64,000 nucleotides of DNA from Nocardioides abyssi (GCF_030412915.1 NZ_JAUHJR010000002.1:310001-374000), one strand, 5' to 3'. Counted from the first letter of the stretch, positions 23,809 to 32,770 are shown. Made by a program: numbers and translations. The notes: generated from the letters alone by a model not told the origin.

Positions 23809-25734
23809 TCAGCGCGCCGCCCGGAGGAACGCCTCCAGCAGCGGACCGGCCGTGCGCGAGCCGGACGCCCCGCGCTCGACGAAGACGGCGACCGCGAGGT
23901 CGCCCTGGGCCGCGGCCATCCAGGCGTGGGTGTCCACCCGGCCGTCGTCGTCGAACTCCGCGGTGCCGGTCTTGGCGATCACCGGCGGCCCCGGTACGTC
24001 GGCGAGCGCGGACCCGCTCCCCTCGGTCACCACCGCGCGGAGCATGGTCCGCAGCGCGGCGACCTCCGGCCCCCGCAGCGGCTGGACCCCCTCGGGCACC
24101 GCGACCTCGACGTCCTCGAGCAGCCGCGGCACGACCGTCTCGCCGCGCTGGATGCTCGCCAGCACCGACGCGACCGCCATCGGCGACGCCAGCACCGCGC
24201 CCTGGCCGATCAGGTCGGCCGCGGCACCGGTCTCGGAGGTGGGCGGCTCGACGCTGCCGAAGTACGCCGGGAAGCCGAGGTCGTGGTCGACCCCGAGGCC
24301 GAGGGACGCGGCCGCCCCGGCGAGCGCGTCGTCGCCGCCGGTGCGCTCGAGCCGGCCGCGCTGGGAGATGAAGGCGGTGTTGCAGCTCTGCGCGACCGCG
24401 GTGCGCAGCGGCACCCGGCCGAGCGCGGAGGCGGGGTAGTCGGAGTAGTTGGTGAACCGCTTGCCGTCGACGTCCAGCGTCGCCGTGCACGGCACCAGGC
24501 TGCTCGGCTCGAGGCCGGCGCGCAGCAGCGCCAGGCTGGTGACCGCCTTGAAGGTCGAGCCCGGCGCGAGCCGGCCGTAGGTGGCGAGGTTGTAGCCGTC
24601 GTTGCCCGGCCCGTTGGCCACGGCGAGCAGGGCGCCGTCGCTGGGCCGCACGGCGACGAGCGCGCTGGGCGGCCCGACCCGGGCGAGCGCCTGCTCGGCG
24701 GCCTGCTGCAGCCGCGCGTCGAGGGTCAGCGCGAGCGGGTCGCCGGCGGCCGCGTCGAGCCGGAAGACCTCGCGCTGCTCCCCTCCGGGGCCGAGGGCGT
24801 CGACGACCACGCCGGCGGCGCCGCGCAGCTGCTCCTCGTAACGGGCCTGCAGCCCCGACAGCCCGGCCCGGTCGCCGGCCTGCAGCGACGGGTCCTCGGC
24901 GACCATCTCGGCGGTGACGTCGCCGACCGTGCCGAGGATCGGCGCCGCGAACTCCCGGCTCGGCGCGAGCGACCGCTCCTCGGGGATGCCGATGACGCTG
25001 TCCAGCGCGCCGATGCCCTGCGCGACCGGCGAGGGCACCTCGTCGTGGCGGTAGGTGATCGCCTCCACGAAGGCCTGCTCCCCCGCCGCCCGCACACGCG
25101 GGACGTACGCCGCCACGTCGATGTCGACCAGCCGGGCCAGCGCCCGGGCGTCGGCCACCGCCGACCGCTTGTCGGTGCGGGCCCGGTCGACGCCCATCAC
25201 GACGACCGGGCGGGAGGTCACGAGCGCCTCGCCGCGGGCGCCGGTGATCTCGCCGCGGGCGGCCGCGAGCGTGGTGCGGTCGAGCACCTCGTCCTCGGCG
25301 AGGCTGGGCTCGACGAGCGCCCGCTCCCAGGCGACCTGCCAGGCGGTGCCGTCCTCGCCCGTCGGTTCCTCGACGAGGGACGCCTCGGTCTCGTAGGTCC
25401 ACGGCTCCGCGCCGTCGAGGAGCGGCCAGGCCCAGGTGAGCGTGGCGGTCGCGGCTCCGTCCTCCGCCTCGCGCACCTCGCCGACCTCGACCGCGGGGCG
25501 CAGGTCGTCGCCGACGCCGAGGCCGGCGACCACGTCGTCGTACCCCGCCTGGGGCTCCTCCCGCCCGTCGGCCGGGGCGAAGTCCGCCGTGGTCAGGTCG
25601 CCGGCGGCCAGCGCGCCGGCGAGGGCCTCCGCTGCCTGGACGGGTCCGGGGCCGTCGTCGTCCGCGCTGCACCCGGCCGCGGCCGCCCCCACGAGGAGGA
25701 CGGCCGCGACCGCGAGGTGCCCGAGAGGTCGCAT
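23809..25734 (-). CDS. Penicillin-binding protein (lipoprotein, class B-like transpeptidase)
   Basis: 641 residues. Lipoprotein signal HLAVAAVLLVGAAAAGC gives Cys near 22. Residues 30-140 form an NTF2-like MecA-N domain (PVQAAEALAGALAAGDLTTA), 150-330 a PBP dimerisation domain, and 340-640 the transpeptidase. Motifs are STFK (393-396, active Ser), SCN (450-452) and KTGT (588-591), all intact. The layout matches PbpA/PBP2-like penicillin-binding lipoproteins of actinobacteria that crosslink peptidoglycan outside the membrane. I chose the ATG at 25734, which starts the signal peptide, over one 10 codons earlier. Confidence 0.9.
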   Translation of the reverse strand: MRPLGHLAVAAVLLVGAAAAGCSADDDGPGPVQAAEALAGALAAGDLTTADFAPADGREEPQAGYDDVVAGLGVGDDLRPAVEVGEVREAEDGAATATLTWAWPLLDGAEPWTYETEASLVEEPTGEDGTAWQVAWERALVEPSLAEDEVLDRTTLAAARGEITGARGEALVTSRPVVVMGVDRARTDKRSAVADARALARLVDIDVAAYVPRVRAAGEQAFVEAITYRHDEVPSPVAQGIGALDSVIGIPEERSLAPSREFAAPILGTVGDVTAEMVAEDPSLQAGDRAGLSGLQARYEEQLRGAAGVVVDALGPGGEQREVFRLDAAAGDPLALTLDARLQQAAEQALARVGPPSALVAVRPSDGALLAVANGPGNDGYNLATYGRLAPGSTFKAVTSLALLRAGLEPSSLVPCTATLDVDGKRFTNYSDYPASALGRVPLRTAVAQSCNTAFISQRGRLERTGGDDALAGAAASLGLGVDHDLGFPAYFGSVEPPTSETGAAADLIGQGAVLASPMAVASVLASIQRGETVVPRLLEDVEVAVPEGVQPLRGPEVAALRTMLRAVVTEGSGSALADVPGPPVIAKTGTAEFDDDGRVDTHAWMAAAQGDLAVAVFVERGASGSRTAGPLLEAFLRAAR

Positions 25735-25782
25735 GCGGACCCTTCTACCAGTCCCGGCCGACACCGGGCGGGCAGCGGCGCG

Positions 25783-26610
25783 TCAGGGCAGCAGCGGCGA
25801 GACGAGCGGGAGCAGCCCGTTGGCGTGGCCGAGCCGGTTGGGGTGGAAGCTCTCCGCGATCGGGCTGGAGAGGCCGTTGATCCACTCCGGGCTGTCGCAG
25901 ACGGCGTGCCCGGCGAACCGCGACGTCGGGTTGGCGAAGGTGAACCCGCGCGCCGCCGCCGCAGCGGCGAGCCTGGCGTTGAGCAGGTCCGCGGTCTGGT
26001 TGAGGCGGGTCTGCTCGGCGGGGCTGAACCAGGTGCCGGCGTTGCAGTCCTCGCCCATGAACAGCCGGGGGTAGCCGACGACGACCACCCGGGCGTTCGG
26101 CGCCTTGCTGCGGATCGAGGAGTAGAGCGTCGTGAGCGCGCCCGGCAGGGTCGCGTTGATGTAGGACTGCGCGGTGGTGATGCGGCCGTCGCAGTTGCTG
26201 GCCCAGGCCGGCAGCGCGCAGGCGGTGATCACGCTGGTGAAGCCGGCGTCGTTGCCGCCGACGGTGACCGTGACGTAGCGGGTGGTGCTGCTCAGCGCGG
26301 CCAGCTGCCCGGTGACCTCCGGGATCCGCGCGCCCGAGCAGGCGGCGAAGGTGAGCGCCCAGCCGCGCTGGGCGGCGAGCAGGCTGGGGTAGGCGTGGGA
26401 CGAGCGCTGGCACGACGAGCCGTCCGCCAGGTAGGCGCGGGTGCCGGTGCCCGAGGCGTAGGAGTCGCCGAGCGCGACGTACGACGGCGGCGCGGCGACG
26501 GCGGGCGCCGGCGCGAGGACGAGCAGCGCGCCCACGAGGGCGCTGGCGAGACTGGTGACGAGCGCGGTGACGGCTGCGCGGGGACGCGCGCGCCGACGGG
26601 AGTGGTCCAC
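25783..26610 (-). CDS. Secreted SGNH/GDSL esterase-lipase
   Basis: 275 residues, exported. A twin-basic N-terminus (RRRARPR), hydrophobic stretch LVTSLASALVGALLVLAPAP and AVAA cleavage site form the signal peptide. YVALGDSYASGTGTR has the nucleophile Ser near 50; VTVGGNDAGFTSVI supplies the oxyanion Gly-Asn; SFHPNRLGHANG near 254 carries the catalytic His. Several Cys (SSCQRSSHAY, AACSGARIPE, NCDGRI, AVCDSPEW) suggest disulfides, as in Streptomyces SGNH lipases. GTG start with GGAGGTCACC ribosome site. Confidence 0.9.
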   Translation of the reverse strand: MDHSRRRARPRAAVTALVTSLASALVGALLVLAPAPAVAAPPSYVALGDSYASGTGTRAYLADGSSCQRSSHAYPSLLAAQRGWALTFAACSGARIPEVTGQLAALSSTTRYVTVTVGGNDAGFTSVITACALPAWASNCDGRITTAQSYINATLPGALTTLYSSIRSKAPNARVVVVGYPRLFMGEDCNAGTWFSPAEQTRLNQTADLLNARLAAAAAARGFTFANPTSRFAGHAVCDSPEWINGLSSPIAESFHPNRLGHANGLLPLVSPLLP

Positions 26611-26658
26611 GGTGACCTCCGAGAGGGATGGATGGTCACCCGAGACGTGTGACCGGGA

Positions 26659-27111
26659 TCACCCAAGCATCGCGTGGATCTGCTGACCAGTGGGAAAGGC
26701 ATCGATCTTCCCCTCGACCAGGTCGGTGACCGCCGCCTTGAACCGCGGGCAGGTCGCGATGTCGTGGGCCCCGCATCGCAGCGCGTGCTCGGTCATCTCG
26801 CGGGAGCGCTCCATCTCCTGCATCCGGCGGTCGAGGTCGTCGAGGTGGGCCTGGAGCACGGTGTGGCGGTCGGCGGCGTCCGCGTCGAGCATCACCGCGA
26901 CCTGCTCGAGGCTCATCCCGGCGGCCTTGCTGCGGATGATGACCGCGACGCGCACGACCTCGTCCTGGCCGTAGCGACGCCGGCCCGCGGCGTCCCGCGC
27001 AGGGGTGAGCAGGCCGACGTCCTCCCAGTGCCGCAGCACGTGCGTGGCGAGGCCGAAACGGCCCGCGAGGTCGCCGACGGAGAAGGGCTGCACGCGCTCG
27101 CTTGACTTCAT
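26659..27111 (-). CDS. MerR family redox-type regulator
   Basis: 150 residues. FSVGDLAGRFGLATHVLRHW and EDVGLLTPARDAAGRRRYGQ are the winged HTH of MerR. A dimerisation helix follows (HTVLQAHLDDLDRRMQEMER). Two cysteines, C113 and C121 (LRCGAHDIATCPRF, CX7C), could sense oxidants or metal. It is divergent from a thioredoxin-reductase-like gene whose promoter has the 19-bp spacer MerR proteins act on. ATG at 27111 taken; a GTG at 27117 adds two residues. Both start codons fall inside the operator, so it should also repress itself. Confidence 0.85.
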   Translation of the reverse strand: MKSSERVQPFSVGDLAGRFGLATHVLRHWEDVGLLTPARDAAGRRRYGQDEVVRVAVIIRSKAAGMSLEQVAVMLDADAADRHTVLQAHLDDLDRRMQEMERSREMTEHALRCGAHDIATCPRFKAAVTDLVEGKIDAFPTGQQIHAMLG

Positions 27112-27132
27112 GTCCACATGAACTCACAGACT
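27102..27132 (+). promoter_or_regulatory. MerR-type promoter with 19-bp spacer and perfect operator
   Basis: -35 TTGACT (27102-27107) and -10 CAGACT (27127-27132) are separated by 19 bp rather than 17. The spacer contains an exact inverted repeat, TTCATGT (27107-27113) and ACATGAA (27116-27122). The -10 ends 7 bases before the ATG at 27140, so the message is probably leaderless. Confidence 0.75.
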
Positions 27133-27139
27133 CGCTGCC

Positions 27140-28051
27140 ATGGACAACTCATCCCGGACCTCGGCCCCCGCCACCCACGACGTCGTCGTCATCGGCGGCG
27201 GCCCCGCCGGCCTCCAGGCCGCCCTCACCCTCGGCCGCGTGCACCGCTCGGTGCTGCTGCTCGACAGCGGCAGCTACCGCAACGCCACGGTCGACGCGAT
27301 GCACAACTTCCTCAGCCACGACGGCACCCCGCCCGCCGACCTGCGGGCGGCCGTCCACGCCGAGCTGGCGGCGTACCCCACCGTCGAGGTGCGCGCCGTC
27401 GCCGCCACCCGCACGCGCGCCGACGGGGCGGCGTACGCCGCCGACCTCGCCGACGGCACCTCCGTCACCGCCCGCGGGCTGGTGCTCGCCACCGGGCTGC
27501 GCGACGCGCTGCCGGACAAGCCCGGGCTGGCCGACCTGTGGGGGCGGGAGGCCGCGCACTGCCCGTTCTGCCACGGCCACGAGTACGCCGGTCGGCCGGT
27601 CGCCGTCCTCGGCGGCGGGCCCGCGGCCGGCCACCTGACCCGGATCATGGCTCCCGTGGCGTCGCGGCTGACCGTGCTCGCCGACGGCGCGCCGCTCGAG
27701 GCGGACCTGCCGGCCGGTGTCGACGTGCGCCCCGAACCGGTCGCCGGCTTCTGCCGCAGCGCGGGCGGCGCGACCGTCACCTTCGCCGACGGCTCGACCG
27801 AGGACTACGCGGGCGTCTTCGTGGTGCCGGTCAGCACCCAGGCCGCGCCGTTCGCCGAGCAGCTCGGCCTCGCACTGCTCCCCTCGGGCGGGGTCGAGGT
27901 CGACGTCATGGGCCGCACCAGCCTGCCGCGCGTCCACGCCGCCGGCGACATGGCGCACGTCGCCGCCCTGCCCATGCCGGTGGCCTCCGTGCTCGTCTCC
28001 GCGGCCGCCGGGCAGGTCGCCGCCGCCTCGATGGTCGCCGCGCTCCTGTGA
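27140..28051 (+). CDS. Thioredoxin-reductase-like FAD/NAD(P) oxidoreductase
   Basis: 303 residues. HDVVVIGGGPAGLQAALTLG (13-32) binds FAD, PVAVLGGGPAAGHLTRIM binds NAD(P), and PRVHAAGDMAHVAALP is the second FAD motif. CPFCHGHEY places a redox-active Cys pair at 141 and 144, as in thioredoxin reductases. Closely related actinobacterial proteins sit beside MerR regulators and may serve oxidant or electrophile defence rather than reduce thioredoxin. Regulated by the divergent MerR protein. A long stem-loop follows. Confidence 0.87.
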   Translation: MDNSSRTSAPATHDVVVIGGGPAGLQAALTLGRVHRSVLLLDSGSYRNATVDAMHNFLSHDGTPPADLRAAVHAELAAYPTVEVRAVAATRTRADGAAYAADLADGTSVTARGLVLATGLRDALPDKPGLADLWGREAAHCPFCHGHEYAGRPVAVLGGGPAAGHLTRIMAPVASRLTVLADGAPLEADLPAGVDVRPEPVAGFCRSAGGATVTFADGSTEDYAGVFVVPVSTQAAPFAEQLGLALLPSGGVEVDVMGRTSLPRVHAAGDMAHVAALPMPVASVLVSAAAGQVAAASMVAALL

Positions 28052-28072
28052 CCGGGTCGGCCCGGTGGCGGG

Positions 28073-28133
28073 GTAGTCCGTGACGGTCGGCAGGCGGATC
28101 GAGCGGGATCACCTGCGGAACGTCACGGACTAC
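28073..28133. terminator. Nested stem-loop between convergent genes
   Basis: GTAGTCCGTGACG (28073-28085) pairs exactly with 28121-28133. Inside, GCAGGCGGATC (28090-28100) pairs imperfectly with GATCACCTGC (28107-28116). It lies between the reductase (+) and the helicase (-), so it may end transcription from both sides. Confidence 0.6.
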
Positions 28134-28196
28134 GCCGACCGCGGACGCCGACCTGTGGAGAACCAGCCCGGGCGGCCGAGAGCGGAGGAGGAGCGG

Positions 28197-29918
28197 TCAG
28201 TCCTTGTGGCGCGGCTTGCGGGCGGGGGCGCGGGACGGGCCGTTGTCCGGCTGGAGCTCGATGAGCTTGCCGGAGATCCGGGTGTCCTCGAGCTTCTTCA
28301 TCACCGACGGGGACAGGTCGGCCGGCAGCTCGACGAGGGAGAAGTCCGGGCGGATCTGGATGTGCCCGAAGTCGCCACGCTGGAGGCCGCCCTCGTTGGC
28401 GATGGCGCCGACGATCTGGCGGGGCTCGACCTTGTGCCGCTTGCCCACGTTGATGCGGTACGTCGCCATCGGCACGTCGGTGCGCCCGCGCGGGCGGCGC
28501 TCGCCGCGCTCGGGCCGGTCGCCGCGGTCGCCGCCCCGGTCCGGGCGGTCGTCGAGGCGCTGCGGGCGCTTCTCGGCGGCGGGGTCGAGCAGCAGCGGGG
28601 TGTCGCCCTGGGCCACGACGGCGAGCGCGGCGGCCACGTCGACCTCGGGCACGTCGTACTCCTTGACGTAGTGCCCGATGATGTCGCGGAACTTCTCGAT
28701 CCGGTCGGTCTGGCCGAGCGCCGCGGTGATCGCGTCGTCGAAGCGCGAGAGGCGCGTGGCGTTGACGTCGTCGACGTTCGGCAGCGGCATCTGGGTGAGC
28801 GGCTGCTTGGTGGCCTTCTCGATGTGCTTGAGCAGGTAGCGCTCGCGCGGGGTGACGAACGAGATCGCGTCGCCGGTGCGGCCCGCGCGGCCGGTGCGGC
28901 CGATGCGGTGGACGTAGGACTCGGTGTCGGTGGGGATGTCGTAGTTGACGACGTGGCTGATCCGCTCGACGTCGAGGCCGCGGGCGGCGACGTCGGTGGC
29001 GACGAGGATGTCCAGCTTGCCGGACTTCAGCTGGTTGACGGTCCGCTCGCGGACGGCCTGCGCCACGTCGCCGTTGATGGCGGCCGCGGAGAACCCGCGG
29101 GCGCGCAGCTTCTCGGCGAGCGTCTCGGTCTCGTGCTTGGTGCGGACGAAGACGATCATCCCCTCGAAGTTCTCGACCTCGAGGATGCGCGTGAGCGCGT
29201 CGACCTTCTGCGGGTAGCTGACCAGCAGGTAGCGCTGGGTGATGTTCGCGGCCGTCGTGGAGCTGGCCTTGACGGTGATCTCCTGCGGGTCGCGCAGGTA
29301 GCTCTTGGAGAGCCGGCGGATCTGCGCGGGCATCGTGGCGGAGAAGAGCGCGACGTTCTTGTCCTCGGGCGTGCTGGCGAGGATCGTCTCGACGTCCTCG
29401 GCGAAGCCCATGTTGAGCATCTCGTCAGCCTCGTCGAGCACGAGGAACCGCAGCTCGGAGAGGTCGAGGGTGCCCTTGTCGAGGTGGTCCATGATCCGGC
29501 CGGGGGTGCCGACGACCACGTGGACGCCGCGGCGCAGGGCGGAGAGCTGTACGCCGTACGCCTGGCCGCCGTAGACCGGCAGGACGTGCACGCCCTTGCG
29601 GTGGGCGGCGTACCGCTCGAACGCCTCGCACACCTGGAGCGCGAGCTCACGGGTGGGGGCGAGCACGAGCGCCTGGGGCGTCTTCTGCTTCAGGTCGAGC
29701 TTGCTGAGGATCGGCAGCGCGAACGCGGCGGTCTTGCCGGTGCCGGTCTGCGCCAGGCCGACGACGTCGCGACCCGCGAGCAGGGGCGGGATCGTGGCGG
29801 CCTGGATGGGCGACGGGGTCTCGTAGCCGACGTCCTTCAGCGCTCGCAGCACGGCGTCGTCGAGGCCCAGGTCCGCGAAGGTGGTCGTGGGGGCAGGGGC
29901 GTCGTCGGTGGTGCTCAC
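28197..29918 (-). CDS. deaD: DEAD-box ATP-dependent RNA helicase (DeaD/CsdA-like)
   Basis: 573 residues. FADLGLDDAVLRALKDVGYE and SPIQAATIPPLLAGRD are the Q motif, AQTGTGKTAAF the Walker A (56-63), FLVLDEADEMLNMGF the DEAD box, and ALFSATMPAQI the SAT motif. VATDVAARGLDVERISHVVN and SYVHRIGRTGRAGRTG complete the helicase core. After a Pro/Arg/Asp-rich linker (RPDRGGDRGDRPERGERRPR) comes a DbpA-type RNA-binding domain. Likely helps ribosome assembly or RNA decay in the cold. The GTG start lies 7 bases after TACGGT; an earlier in-frame ATG at 30032 has no support. Confidence 0.92.
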   Translation of the reverse strand: MSTTDDAPAPTTTFADLGLDDAVLRALKDVGYETPSPIQAATIPPLLAGRDVVGLAQTGTGKTAAFALPILSKLDLKQKTPQALVLAPTRELALQVCEAFERYAAHRKGVHVLPVYGGQAYGVQLSALRRGVHVVVGTPGRIMDHLDKGTLDLSELRFLVLDEADEMLNMGFAEDVETILASTPEDKNVALFSATMPAQIRRLSKSYLRDPQEITVKASSTTAANITQRYLLVSYPQKVDALTRILEVENFEGMIVFVRTKHETETLAEKLRARGFSAAAINGDVAQAVRERTVNQLKSGKLDILVATDVAARGLDVERISHVVNYDIPTDTESYVHRIGRTGRAGRTGDAISFVTPRERYLLKHIEKATKQPLTQMPLPNVDDVNATRLSRFDDAITAALGQTDRIEKFRDIIGHYVKEYDVPEVDVAAALAVVAQGDTPLLLDPAAEKRPQRLDDRPDRGGDRGDRPERGERRPRGRTDVPMATYRINVGKRHKVEPRQIVGAIANEGGLQRGDFGHIQIRPDFSLVELPADLSPSVMKKLEDTRISGKLIELQPDNGPSRAPARKPRHKD

Positions 29919-30052
29919 CCTCCCCACCGTAGAGGTTCCGCGCACCTGCGCGCTCTTCCCCGGCGCGGTGCGCTGGGTCACCGCGTCCCGGAGCACCCGG
30001 TCGCGCGTCCCTCCGGACGTGGTCCAGACCACACCACAGAACCGGGAATGGA

Positions 30053-30095
30053 AACGGACCGCGGTCCGTTCTAGTGGTTGAACTTTGAACGAACC
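30053..30095 (+). promoter_or_regulatory. 18-bp palindrome and direct repeat upstream of YceI
   Basis: AACGGACCGCGGTCCGTT (30053-30070) is an uninterrupted palindrome. Six bases later GGTTGAACTTTGAACGAACC (30076-30095) has two GAAC repeats. These lie 44-86 bases before the YceI ATG, in the divergent gap with the helicase. They look like regulator sites; no regulator gene is adjacent. Confidence 0.45.
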
Positions 30096-30138
30096 TCGGC
30101 GTCACCCGAGGTCACCACCACCACCTCAGGAGCCCCGC

Positions 30139-30756
30139 ATGAGCATCTTCAGCCGCAAGTCCGACACCGTCGTCGACACCGCCCCGGAGGCCGTCTTCGA
30201 CGCCGCCACCACCGCCGTCGACGACATCTCCGGCGACTACACCATCGACGCCTCGCACAGCCGCATCGGCTTCAGCGCCCGCCACGCGATGGTCACCACC
30301 GTCCGCGGCGCGTTCAAGGAGTTCGAGGGCACCGCCCACATCGACGCCGCGAACCCCGCCGCCTCGTCGGTCTCGCTGACCATCACCACCGCCAGCATCG
30401 ACACCGGTTCCGCCGACCGCGACGGCCACCTCGTCTCCGCCGACTTCTTCGACGCCGAGGTCAACCCCACCATCACCTTCCGCTCCACCGCGGTCGAGAA
30501 GGTCGACGCCGACACCTGGGCGATCACCGGCGACCTCACCATCAAGGGCACCAGCCGCCCGGTCACCATCGCCTTCGACGAGACCGGCTCCGCGCAGGAC
30601 CCGTTCGGCAACCTCCGCGTCGGCTTCGAGGGCAGCACCGCCATCAACCGCAAGGACTGGGGCCTGACCTGGAACGCCGCGCTCGAGACCGGTGGCGTCC
30701 TCGTCTCGGAGAAGATCAAGCTCGAGTTCGACGTCTCGGCGATCAAGAACGCCTGA
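30139..30756 (+). CDS. YceI family protein
   Basis: 205 residues. A lipocalin-like beta barrel that binds polyprenyl or amphiphilic molecules. GDYTIDASHSRIGFSARHAM, VRGAFKEFEGTAHID, ASIDTGSADRDGHLVSADFF and WAITGDLTIKGTSRPVTIAF are diagnostic. It has no signal peptide; a 35-residue N-terminal extension (SIFSRKSDTVVDTAPEAVFD) precedes the barrel. AGGAG lies 6-10 bases before the ATG. A strong terminator follows. Confidence 0.92.
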   Translation: MSIFSRKSDTVVDTAPEAVFDAATTAVDDISGDYTIDASHSRIGFSARHAMVTTVRGAFKEFEGTAHIDAANPAASSVSLTITTASIDTGSADRDGHLVSADFFDAEVNPTITFRSTAVEKVDADTWAITGDLTIKGTSRPVTIAFDETGSAQDPFGNLRVGFEGSTAINRKDWGLTWNAALETGGVLVSEKIKLEFDVSAIKNA

Positions 30757-30791
30757 CCCCCGGCGTCCACCCGGACGCCCCGCAGCACCCC

Positions 30792-30840
30792 GGACGGGGC
30801 CGCCCTCGAGAGACCCTCGAGAAAAAGGGCGGCCCCGTCC
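30792..30840 (+). terminator. Intrinsic-terminator-like hairpin after YceI
   Basis: GGACGGGGCCGCCCT (30792-30806) is the exact complement of 30826-30840, a 15-bp stem. The loop contains an inner CTCGAG repeat. It starts 35 bases after the YceI stop; no U-tract follows. Confidence 0.7.
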
Positions 30841-30866
30841 GTCGTCCCCGTGGTCTCATCCTCCGC

Positions 30867-31811
30867 ATGAGCGCCCCCGACGAGAGCGACCACCCGGCGC
30901 TGCCCGGCCTGCCGGCCGGCCTCACCGCCCGCCCGCTGACCATGGACGACGCGGCCGCCGTGCACGCGGTCATCGCCGCCGAGGAGGTCGTCGACCTCGG
31001 CGAGGCCGAGCTGACGTTGGAGGACGTGGTCGCGGACTGGCAGCGCCCGTCGTATGACGTCGCCGCCAGCACCGTCGGCGTCCTCGACGGCGACCGGCTC
31101 GTGGCGTACGCCGACCTCTCCGCCCCCGACGTCGCCTACACCGCCGTCCACCCCGACCACCAGGGGCGCGGCATCGGCACCGCCCTGGCCCGGTGGGTGC
31201 AGGCCCGGGCGCGCGCCGCCGGGTCGACCCGCGTCGGCACCCAGGTGCCGGAGGGGAGCGCGGCCGACCGGCTGCTGGCCGACCTCGGCTACGAGGTGCG
31301 CTGGACCGCGTGGGACCTCGAGCTGCCCGAGGGGGCGGAGGTCCGGGCGCGGGCGCTGCCGGAGGGCTACGCGCTGCGCGACGCCACCGAGGCCGACCGC
31401 GAGGCAGCGTGGACGCTGGTCGAGGACGCCTTCCTCGAGTGGTCGGAGCGCGAGCGGATGTCACTGGCCGACTTCGGCGCGCGCGTGTGGGACCGGCCCG
31501 GCGCCGAGCCGTGGAACCTGCGGCTGCTCGTGCACGCCACCGGCTCCGGCTCGGGCGAGGAGGTCGTCGGCGCGACGCACGTCTACCTCGCCGGCGACGC
31601 GGCGTACGTCGCCCGGATCGCCGTCCGCCCCGACCACCGCGGCCGCGGGCTGGCGCCGGCGATGCTCGTCGACGCGTTCGGCCAGGCGCGGGAGCACGGC
31701 GCGGCCCGCTGCTACCTCTCCACCGACACCCGGGCGGGTGCCCGCGGCCTCTACGAGAAGGTCGGGATGGTCGTGTGCTCGACGTGGATCCACCGGAGCA
31801 CCACCCTGTAG
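30867..31811 (+). CDS. Tandem GNAT N-acetyltransferase
   Basis: 314 residues with two GNAT domains. The first has VAYTAVHPDHQGRGIGTALA (Q/RxxGxG acetyl-CoA loop) near residue 100. The second has YVARIAVRPDHRGRGLAPAM near 255 and ARCYLSTDTRAGARGLYEKV. This double layout is that of mycothiol synthase MshD and antibiotic acetyltransferases; the substrate is not known. Two bases separate it from the LLM gene, so they form a pair. Start is the ATG after the YceI terminator. Confidence 0.83.
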   Translation: MSAPDESDHPALPGLPAGLTARPLTMDDAAAVHAVIAAEEVVDLGEAELTLEDVVADWQRPSYDVAASTVGVLDGDRLVAYADLSAPDVAYTAVHPDHQGRGIGTALARWVQARARAAGSTRVGTQVPEGSAADRLLADLGYEVRWTAWDLELPEGAEVRARALPEGYALRDATEADREAAWTLVEDAFLEWSERERMSLADFGARVWDRPGAEPWNLRLLVHATGSGSGEEVVGATHVYLAGDAAYVARIAVRPDHRGRGLAPAMLVDAFGQAREHGAARCYLSTDTRAGARGLYEKVGMVVCSTWIHRSTTL

Positions 31812-31813
31812 CC

Positions 31814-32770
31814 ATGGCCTCCTTCGTGACCCGCTACGACTTCCGCGTGCCCGGCGGCGACGCCGCGACCCGGCAGGAGGTCTACGCGCGGTCGCTGCAG
31901 CAGGCGGCGTACGTCGACGCGCACGGCCACGACGCGATCATGCTGTCCGAGCACCACGCCGCCGAGGACGGCTACCTCCCCTCGCCGCTGCTCGTCGCCT
32001 CTGCGATGGCCGCGGTGACGACGCGGGTGCCGATCACCGTCGCCGCGCTGCTGCCCAACCTGCACGACCCGCTGCGCCTCGCCGAGGACATCGCCGTGCT
32101 CGACCACCTCGCGGCCGGGCGGGTGTCGTTCACGCTGGGTCTGGGCTACCGCGAGGTGGAGTACGCCCTCTTCGACCGCCCCTGGGGCACCCGCGGCCGC
32201 GACCTCGAGGCCGCGATCACCACGATGCTCGACGCATGGTCCACCGGCCGGGTCACGCCGCGGCCGTTCAGCGACCCGCACCCCTTCCTGCTCTACGGCG
32301 GCGGGACGCCCGCGGCCGCCCGCCGCGCCGCCCGGCTCGGCCTGTCCTTCCAGCCGCAGCACTCCGACCCGGCGCTGAAGGAGGAGTACGTCGCCGCCTG
32401 CCGCGCACTCGGTCGCGAGCCCGGCCTCGTGCTGACCGCGCCGGCCGGCCCCGCGAACGTCTTCTGCGCCGAGCGGCCCGAGGAGTTCTGGGAGCGGTGG
32501 GGCCACCACCTGCTGGCCGACGCCACGGCGTACCAGGCCTGGCACGGCGACGCCGCCTCCCACGTCCTCGACCCCTCCACCACCGTCGAGGAGATGAAGG
32601 CCGCCGGCGTCTACCTCGTCTGCACCGCCGACGAGCTCGTCGACCGCATCCGCTCCCGTGACGTCCGCCTCGTCACCAACCACCCCGCCTGCGGCGGCCT
32701 CCCCGCCGACCCCTCCTGGGCCTCGCTCCGCCTCGTCACCGAGACCGTCCTGCCTGCCGTCCGGGCGTAG
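31814..32770 (+). CDS. LLM class flavin-dependent oxidoreductase
   Basis: 318 residues, luciferase-like TIM barrel using FMN or F420. VYARSLQQAAYVDAHGHDAI, MLSEHHAAEDGYLPSPLLVA, HDPLRLAEDIAVLDHLAAGR and VSFTLGLGYREVEYALFD are typical. HPFLLYGGGTPAAARRAARL is the phosphate-binding region. Substrate unknown. It follows the GNAT gene by two bases, so the two are likely co-transcribed. Confidence 0.85.
   Translation: MASFVTRYDFRVPGGDAATRQEVYARSLQQAAYVDAHGHDAIMLSEHHAAEDGYLPSPLLVASAMAAVTTRVPITVAALLPNLHDPLRLAEDIAVLDHLAAGRVSFTLGLGYREVEYALFDRPWGTRGRDLEAAITTMLDAWSTGRVTPRPFSDPHPFLLYGGGTPAAARRAARLGLSFQPQHSDPALKEEYVAACRALGREPGLVLTAPAGPANVFCAERPEEFWERWGHHLLADATAYQAWHGDAASHVLDPSTTVEEMKAAGVYLVCTADELVDRIRSRDVRLVTNHPACGGLPADPSWASLRLVTETVLPAVRA

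Noticed and set aside
23692-26652. Plus-strand open frame of 986 codons
   Set aside because: Opposite the PBP, esterase and MerR genes, whose active-site motifs are clear; low-complexity translation.
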